This document shows, piece by piece, positions 58,580 to 64,000 of a stretch of DNA of 64,000 bases. Made by a program: the position numbers and the translations under genes. A model generated the notes under the pieces. The model did no database searches, was not told the DNA's origin, and saw only the letters and a program-made list of their open reading frames with translations. How positions within the stretch are numbered: the stretch's first letter is position 1; the number at the start of each line of letters is the position of its first letter. Source of the stretch: Metopolophium dirhodum. Lineage: Eukaryota > Arthropoda > Insecta > Hemiptera > Aphididae. The stretch is from NCBI RefSeq assembly GCF_019925205.1, contig NC_083561.1, positions 23,621,217 to 23,685,216 on the forward strand, written 5' to 3'.

Positions 58580-59396
58580 ATGACGGCGACACTTAGTTAC
58601 AATTATATGACAGTGACTGCCTTTATTAGTGCTGTAAGGTATGTGAAAAATAAGATTAGCCTTTTAAAAATGCCAAGCTCACCTCATGACTGATTGCTGA
58701 TCCTCGGTGTCTCGGACTCTCTATAATTATGAATGTTTTTAAATGTATACACTTTCTAGATACAGCTGATATACAGTTATCGCTATCGTATGTTTGAATA
58801 GTACACTAGTGTTTTATATACCTTTAAATAGATCGCGTGAACAAAATAATATTGCAATATTGTTGCTTACACTTTTCTGACGTAGATGGCTGCAGTTGTA
58901 TATTATTATAATGTACGTGGCCGTTGAATGAATAAAATATTATATAATATGTATTTAACGTATTGTGCGAAGATCATACTAAATCACATTCAACAATAAT
59001 AGTCAAGTACATAATATTATAATTGATCGCATTGTACTTAAATCTTGACATATTTTTGCATAATATAGTCTATAATATATAAGTACGTAATCAACTATAG
59101 ATTGTTTACTGCTTTACCTATGCTTACCTATACTATTAAAAAAAATTAATCCGACATTTTGCCACCGTATATTTGTAAGGGTTAGAGTATTGTTAAATGA
59201 ATAATGATTATACAACTAAATACTTACATACATAATATGTGTATAAATAACGTTTATGTATGTATTTGTATGTATTTGTTAATGTATATTTTTGTCGATA
59301 GTAGACAATAGCGAAGAATGTTCTGTGATAAATCCGAGAATTCTCACAAAAGTGACGGATGATGACTTCACCAATTATATTGAGTTAGCAATATAA
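58580..59396 (+). CDS. Small two-exon open frame (47 residues)
   Basis: The coding segments would be 58,580-58,638 and 59,312-59,396. Exon one follows the acceptor at 58,577, begins with an ATG two bases in (MTATLSYNYMTVTAFISAV) and ends at a good donor, AAG|GTATGT. A 673-bp intron ends at AGACAATAG|CG. Phases agree (AG+C gives Ser), and the second part reads SEECSVINPRILTKV, then TDDDFTNYIELAI and TAA. The second part is clearly coding-like in composition. It could be a complete micropeptide or the 3' end of a longer gene whose upstream exons join at 58,578. No homologue is recalled. Splice sites are inferred by eye. Confidence 0.35.
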
Positions 59397-59861
59397 TTTA
59401 TTGATTTATTGTCTATAATAATATATACCTGTGCTAGAGTGTGCCTATAATAATATAATATAGTAATTTAATAATTTATTATTATCCATTATATTATAAT
59501 CTCAAAATAATCAAATGTAAATGTATAATTTATTGTCCTCACTGATAATACCACAACGTCGACAAGTATGTATGCACAAATATTAGAGTAATTTTATTTA
59601 TTGTTTTAATTATTACACAAATGAATATTTGTGCTTATTCATATATTTTTTGTTTAGTAATTGTGTACAAATAAATTCGATAATTTCAGTGATTTCCTGG
59701 AGAATACAAATATATATGAACAAGGTTAAAAATCCGTTAAAAAAATAGTACCTATGTGGCTATGTGTGATAATATTTAAATTTGTACGATAGTAAAAAAA
59801 TATATCAGTCTAAATTTGTAAGAAAAAAATGTGTGAAACCGATTAAAAAAGTCATATTGCA
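59397..59861. other. AT-rich, no gene called
   Basis: An AATAAA at about 59,669 could serve as poly(A) signal for the upstream plus frame. A possible micro-exon after TAATTTCAG at 59,690 reads DFLENTNIYEQ. Confidence 0.3.
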
Positions 59862-60086
59862 CTAAGTAATAGTTAAGTGATTGTGCTCCCTAAATTTTTC
59901 TGAAAACCTAATTTCTATCCGAAGTCGCTCACCTGAATTACTTAGTGATGAGTCGTAAGTGGTAACTTCTGTTAAATGATTGAGTAATATTATTATTCTG
60001 TACACGTAATAATTATCACATTTAGAGACTTGATCGTTCTGTTCCAAGTCAATTAATATTATTTTTTGTAATGTTTGCAGTATACA
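59862..60086 (-). CDS. Exon-like frame, unidentified, minus strand
   Basis: On minus, an open frame follows an acceptor-like CTATCTAG and runs 74 codons (CILQTLQKIILIDLEQNDQV, NHLTEVTTYDSSLSNSGERL, RIEIRFSEKFREHNHLTIT) to a TAG at 59,864-59,862. Composition is mixed and acidic/basic balanced, unlike chance AT-rich frames. It has no ATG before its first 50 residues, so it would be a terminal exon. It may pair with the frame at 60,242-60,423, but the simplest splice does not keep phase. Confidence 0.35.
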   Translation of the reverse strand, partial: CILQTLQKIILIDLEQNDQVSKCDNYYVYRIIILLNHLTEVTTYDSSLSNSGERLRIEIRFSEKFREHNHLTIT

Positions 60087-60241
60087 CTAGATAGCGACTA
60101 GTGTCCGATCAAAACGTTTACCTTTGGTGATTCGAACGTACACACTACACACTACACACCTACTGTTTTTCCTGCTAAATAGACCTATTTTATTTCTCAA
60201 TTTACACGTCGATAAAACTAAGCTATAGAGATTTTGAAAAC
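60087..60241. other. Possible intron between two minus-strand exon-like frames
   Basis: Contains a short tandem of ACACACTAC words near 60,140-60,160; otherwise featureless. Confidence 0.3.
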
Positions 60242-60423
60242 CTGTTTAAATTTGTCGCCTTGTTTTCCGACGACAATTGACTTTCACCTATAGAAATTTG
60301 ATGTTTAAAAATTAATAATTTACAAATGTTCAACAGTGTATCACACTCCTTCAGATATAATAAATTATATGATAATATTATAAATGGATTAAAGTTATTC
60401 GTAGGATCCAAATTAAACATCAT
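60242..60423 (-). CDS. Exon-like frame with ATG, minus strand
   Basis: Two consecutive ATGs at 60,423 and 60,420 open a frame reading MMFNLDPTNNFNPFIILSYN, then LLYLKECDTLLNICKLLIF and KHQISIGESQLSSENKATNL. It reaches a possible donor AACAG|GTTTTC at 60,241; unspliced, it ends six codons later at a TAG. It looks like a first coding exon with a helical, Leu-rich start. The product is unknown, and the donor leaves a phase that does not fit the frame at 59,862-60,086 directly. Confidence 0.3.
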
Positions 60424-60546
60424 AATATATTATTAATACGTTCGAATTCGTGTTCAAAATAGAAATTACATCGATCGGTATGACGCAATGAAAATTGACC
60501 AATTTAGTCTTTAATCACTAGGTATTACCTATTTATTTATATTATA
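60424..60546. other. Upstream of the minus-strand frame
   Basis: Short spacer between the possible minus start and the Helitron. Confidence 0.3.
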
Positions 60547-61261
60547 CTAGCTGATCCCGTGCACTTCGTTACCCGTTAAAATATGTACAAACTGTACATG
60601 ACTCAAACGTTTGTTCAATGCGTTATTTAAAATTAGGTTTATGGTGTTCTAGATTTATCTTAACTTTTCTGTTGCCCGGAATAAAAATTCTGATTCACAG
60701 CAGTATATTATCAGGTAGGCAATCTACCTGCGGTAGATCGCGGACCTCGTGCTGTTTCTACGTAAGTGTATGATTTAACTCTAGAGTATCAATGTTATCC
60801 TAAGTTTGTCGTTTTTACTTAATTTAACCTATGGTGGATTAATATAATCAATTAATACAAAATCCTAACCTAACCTAACCAAACTAAACTCCGATATTAA
60901 AAAAACCAAATTTAACCCTTTTTAAATTAGCCCATCTTCTTCCCAGAGGTCTAATATACACACAAACATTCATATATATATATATTGACAAAAAATAATA
61001 ATACAAATCAACAAACATGTCCAATTAACCAAAAGCAACCAATATAATATAATACACTATTATTATTTTAATAATAATATTATTTTTATTTTTATTTTAA
61101 TTTTTTTCTGGACAACCCTTATCACTTAGGTGTATGAAAAATGGATAGTAGCCGATTCTCAGACCTACTGAATATGCATATGAAATTTCATGAAAACCGG
61201 TCAAGTCGTTTCGGAGGAGTATGGTAACTAACATTGTGACACGAGAACTTTATATATTAGA
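60547..61261 (-). mobile_element. Non-autonomous Helitron
   Basis: On minus it begins TCTAATATATAAAGTTCTCG after an A (61,262) and ends GCACGGGATCAGCTAG before a T (60,546), the A|T insertion and CTAG end of Helitrons. Near the 5' end it has CCTCCGAAACGACTTGACCG, a block typical of insect Helitron 5' ends. The 3' end has the GGGTAACGAAGTGCACGGG stem-like region. At 715 bp it encodes no Rep/helicase. Confidence 0.8.
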
Positions 61262-62161
61262 TTATAATATTTGCCGAACTATTGCCTATACAGAACTCCT
61301 TACAAACGGTGCATTGTTAATCGTTGATGCAAATATTATTATGTAGCCATGGAGGAATTTTAAAATGTTCATATTTTATTTTATGTTCCTGTTATGATTA
61401 CTTTGATATTTAATATAACGTTTTTATATTGGAGTCTGTATGCACACGATTTACATCACTGAAAGAGTCACAATTAAAAAAAAAATAGTCAAAAATTTTG
61501 ATTGAATGGAATGAATCAATAAAATGTAATTTAGATTTCACATTACATTTTTAAAACCCTGTTTCGGCAATAAAAGTAAATATATATAGGTACATATTAT
61601 AGAAAAAAAACTGAGTAGAGTACTAAGAGGCGAACCAACACAAACGTATTTTTCTCATTAAGACACACAAACACTCAATCGCATGATATCCCCCAGTATC
61701 ATTTTCATTTAATAGAAAAAACAATCCTTAGAGCTCTCTTTATTTTTTTTTGTATATTGCTCTAATTCACCCGTTCGATTTGGTCTGATCACGTAACATG
61801 GCGTTTATTACGTTTTTATTTATTTTTTTAAATTTTGGTCGTTCACCGTGAGCCGCCAAAAACATCACACCCACACGCCCAGTTTTAATTTAAATTGTAC
61901 ACACAAAAAACATTTAACGTTCAATGATTTATTTTCAACCACGAGGTTTAAATATTTTTCGCTTACTTAAACCGGAATCAATCGTTTGCCTTGTCGTTAT
62001 TTGTGCCGACACAAGTGGTGGTGTAATACACACATTAGGTATAATAATATAATATGACCACGTCGTTTATTAAATAATATAATAATGCGCGTAGTGAATA
62101 CGGTGGCAAGTCCCTTTTTGTTGGGCAGCTACTAACTTTTTTTCTTTTTTGACGCCCAACA
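61262..62161. other. AT-rich, no gene called
   Basis: No supportable gene. The stem TTGTTGGGC/GCCCAACAA (62,119-62,163) lies at its right end. Confidence 0.4.
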
Positions 62162-62293
62162 ATGTTTTTCAACCTCATGTGGTTTTTGGGTTACCGAATT
62201 TCGGGAAGTGAAGACAAAATGACGATCGGGATAATGATGTCACATTCTTGGGATCGAATTGAATACCAAATATTTTCTAACACCGACCTGTAG
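62162..62293 (+). CDS. Small open frame, 43 residues
   Basis: ATG at 62,162 after an in-frame TGA. The peptide is Trp/Met/Asp-containing and not low-complexity (MFFNLMWFLGYRISGSEDKM, then SWDRIEYQIFSNTDL) and stops at the TAG at 62,291. The ATG sits on the 3' arm of a 9-bp stem. It may be an exon or a chance frame; no family is recognised. Confidence 0.2.
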   Translation: MFFNLMWFLGYRISGSEDKMTIGIMMSHSWDRIEYQIFSNTDL

Positions 62294-62713
62294 ATGTTGC
62301 GCAACCGAACAATGCTAACAAGCGTAACATCCCTTGAATACTCCGTTTTTTAGTTGTAAAGAATGAGTCTGATGTTTTTGTTGTCTCGAGTATCTAAAAA
62401 ATGAACCTAACATAAATCACTAGTATTTTTTTAATAATTCGATTATATAGATGAAAAAAATTCAGTTGGAAATCGTACACTATTTCAATCCTTATATAGT
62501 ATGTATAATTCAAAACATAACAATATTTTTCAACTGTTTTACACTTAAGGGTCCCGTTGCCAGTTTTTCAAATTTTCCACAATTCTATAAAATTTGAAAA
62601 TTAAATTTTATATTTTAGCTGTCACCTCAATTATAAGACTTTTCCACAAATATACTACCCGATACCTATTTAGGGGGGGGGGGGTTGATAGGGTGTATTA
62701 TATCGAGAAAAAA
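62294..62713. other. No gene called
   Basis: AT-rich with a poly(G) run at 62,673-62,684. A TTTATATTTTAG acceptor-like site lies at about 62,619. Confidence 0.3.
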
Positions 62714-62843
62714 ATGAGTTTACGGGAATATGAGAGATATAAAAGCTTTGTAGAATTGTCGGATTTTGATGATTTTTTTATCTAAAAGAAGAAAACTTCC
62801 TACAGCCTGCATCAATCTCTGATTTTGTATTTTATTTCAAATA
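62714..62843 (+). pseudogene. Coding-like fragment with a shift at a T7 run
   Basis: From the ATG at 62,714 the frame reads MSLREYERYKSFVELSDFDD to a TAA at 62,783 just after a T7 run (62,773-62,779). In the neighbouring frame the same strand continues YLKEENFLQPASISDF to about 62,843. The two halves look like one acidic, Tyr/Phe-rich protein split by a one-base change in a homopolymer. Family unknown. Confidence 0.3.
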
Positions 62844-63032
62844 ATTGTATTAAAAAATTTGTAAAAAAATGCTTTTTATCTTGTATTTTTTTAGGCATAT
62901 TATAAAGTTTTAAAATAAAATATTGAAAAACAGAGATCGGAACGGGCTGTAAAATATTTCCCCCTAGGAATTAAAAAAAAAATTATGAAATTTGGTTGAT
63001 TCTACAAGCCGATATTATTGTTATTCCCGCAG
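62844..63032. other. Possible intron
   Basis: AT-rich DNA ending in the pyrimidine-rich acceptor TATTGTTATTCCCGCAG at 63,032. Confidence 0.3.
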
Positions 63033-63109
63033 AGTGTATTTTGGAGGACAAAATAGCATCGGCACCGGACGCCTTAAATTCAATTTTACAAGATAATCAA
63101 TCATTATAA
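63033..63109 (+). CDS. Candidate terminal exon
   Basis: A strong acceptor (TTGTTATTCCCGCAG) is followed by an open frame reading CILEDKIASAPDALNSIL, QDNQSL and TAA at 63,107. A second frame (RVYFGGQNSIGTGRLKFNF) is also open to a nearby TAA, so the reading frame cannot be settled without the preceding exon. Composition differs from the AT-rich flanks. It may belong with the fragment at 62,714. Family unknown. Confidence 0.35.
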
Positions 63110-63685
63110 TATTTAAAAATGCGCTAATATTGTTATCCTTCAGTTTCGATTCAAACAATTTAAATCAATTAAATCAAACAGGTATTATAAAAATCATGTT
63201 CTATAAAAACTGCCTTATCGTATTATACTAGTTTGAAAATGCACCTATTTCAATTATTGTTAAAAATGGAAACACAGTTAAAGTCAAAAAGTTAATTTTT
63301 ACCGTTTATAATTCCTATATTTTATTAGACACACAATGTATTTTTAACAGATTATTATGTTGTATTATTTTGTAGTACGCATCGTATTGGAAATTTAATG
63401 ATATACCTACGATATATTGTATTGTGTACAATGTACATCAATATTTTAGCATAATTTGACATTGTTAGGTATATGATTTGTCTGTATGGTTTATACATAT
63501 TATTTCTGTTACAAAGCATTATTATACTATACAAATTAAAAACCTATATAATAATATATTTTATTATGATAATATTATGGTATAACCAGTGTGGTCACAG
63601 GTGTGCTAGAAATTTTTTCCAAGGGGAGGTGTGTTCAATATTTTCATACTAGTACGAATATTAAGTTTTGCCGAGAACATTGCAT
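63110..63685. other. AT-rich, no gene seen
   Basis: No supportable feature. Confidence 0.4.
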
Positions 63686-64000
63686 TTGAAAATGTCAATG
63701 TGTATATATAATATTATAAATTACTGTTATAACTTTAAAAGTTTTAAGTACTCACGCATAATATTTTTAATTAAGAACAAAATAAATAAAATTCTTTGTT
63801 TAAATGACTAATTTGGTCCAAATTTAAACTTAAAAGTTAGAATACCTATGGAAAAAATTGTGCCTATTATAATTTAAATTTTTTTGTTCAATTATATGAA
63901 CTACTTACAAGTTCCCTTTGTATTACATTTTCAAACTTAAGCTGTAAAAACTGAACATTTTATACATTTTTAATTACAAAATAAATTATGTTCGTGATTT
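63686..64000 (-). repeat. Family A-related copy, reversed, running off the window
   Basis: AAAGTTTTAAGTACTCACG, TTCTTTGTTTAAATGACTAAT and AAGCTGTAAAAACTGAACATT follow the reversed family A order seen at 55.6-55.9 kb. Cut by the window edge. Confidence 0.6.

Noticed and set aside
1..64000. tRNA genes, CRISPR arrays, bacterial operons or terminators
   Set aside because: Looked for and not seen: no convincing B-box (GGTTCGAATCC-like) with cloverleaf, no regularly spaced repeats, and no prokaryotic gene layout.

Overview
This window looks like nuclear DNA of an aphid or close relative. It is very AT-rich, full of TAGGTACCTATA-type words and runs of TATA, sprinkled with CpG-rich islets, and has almost no long open frames. 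The repeats are typical animal transposons: hAT-type miniature elements with 8-bp target duplications, Helitrons ending in CTAG, 5'-truncated non-LTR retrotransposons and a SINE with a poly(A) tail. No bacterial-style operon, tRNA, full rRNA gene or CRISPR array is visible. The genus is inferred from sequence character, not from a search.

Layout. 0-9.9 kb: AT-rich sequence with one hypothetical reading frame at the left edge, two CpG-rich islets (0.9-1.65 and 2.85-3.75 kb, the second with a candidate first exon) and a clean hAT MITE at 6.18 kb. 9.9-16.3 kb: a decayed reverse transcriptase fragment, two more hAT MITEs, a reverse-oriented copy of the dominant repeat (called family A here) and a SINE with a 5S-rRNA-like internal box. 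17-33 kb: microsatellite-rich CpG islets, a Helitron, a truncated retrotransposon on the minus strand, another hAT element and a short membrane-peptide reading frame at 33.1 kb. 33.7-44.2 kb: a pile of family A/B copies, in which lie a broken mariner-like element with about 0.4 kb inverted repeats and a chimeric, once-coding gene at 39.6-40.9 kb. 44.3-51.2 kb: three long-armed foldback elements, a hAT MITE and more family A. 52.4-58.2 kb: further reversed family A copies around a CpG-rich islet with a candidate minus-strand first exon. 58.4-63.1 kb: the region most like ordinary host gene space, with a small spliced open frame on plus, two exon-like frames on minus, a Helitron and exon-like frames near 62-63 kb.

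No complete, recognisable host gene is present. The clearest protein homologies are to mobile elements: reverse transcriptase C-termini at 10.0-10.5 and 25.8-26.3 kb, an HTH/DDE transposase near 35-36 kb, and a hAT dimerisation domain at 40.3-40.7 kb. The most unusual locus is 39,595-40,903. There an unidentified 170-residue domain, an acidic GPST-repeat linker, a hAT-derived domain and an unrelated C-terminal tail are nearly continuous, broken only by a one-base shift at an A7 run and a single TAA. The other prominent signal is family A, which has at least a dozen copies and conserved ends but no coding capacity.
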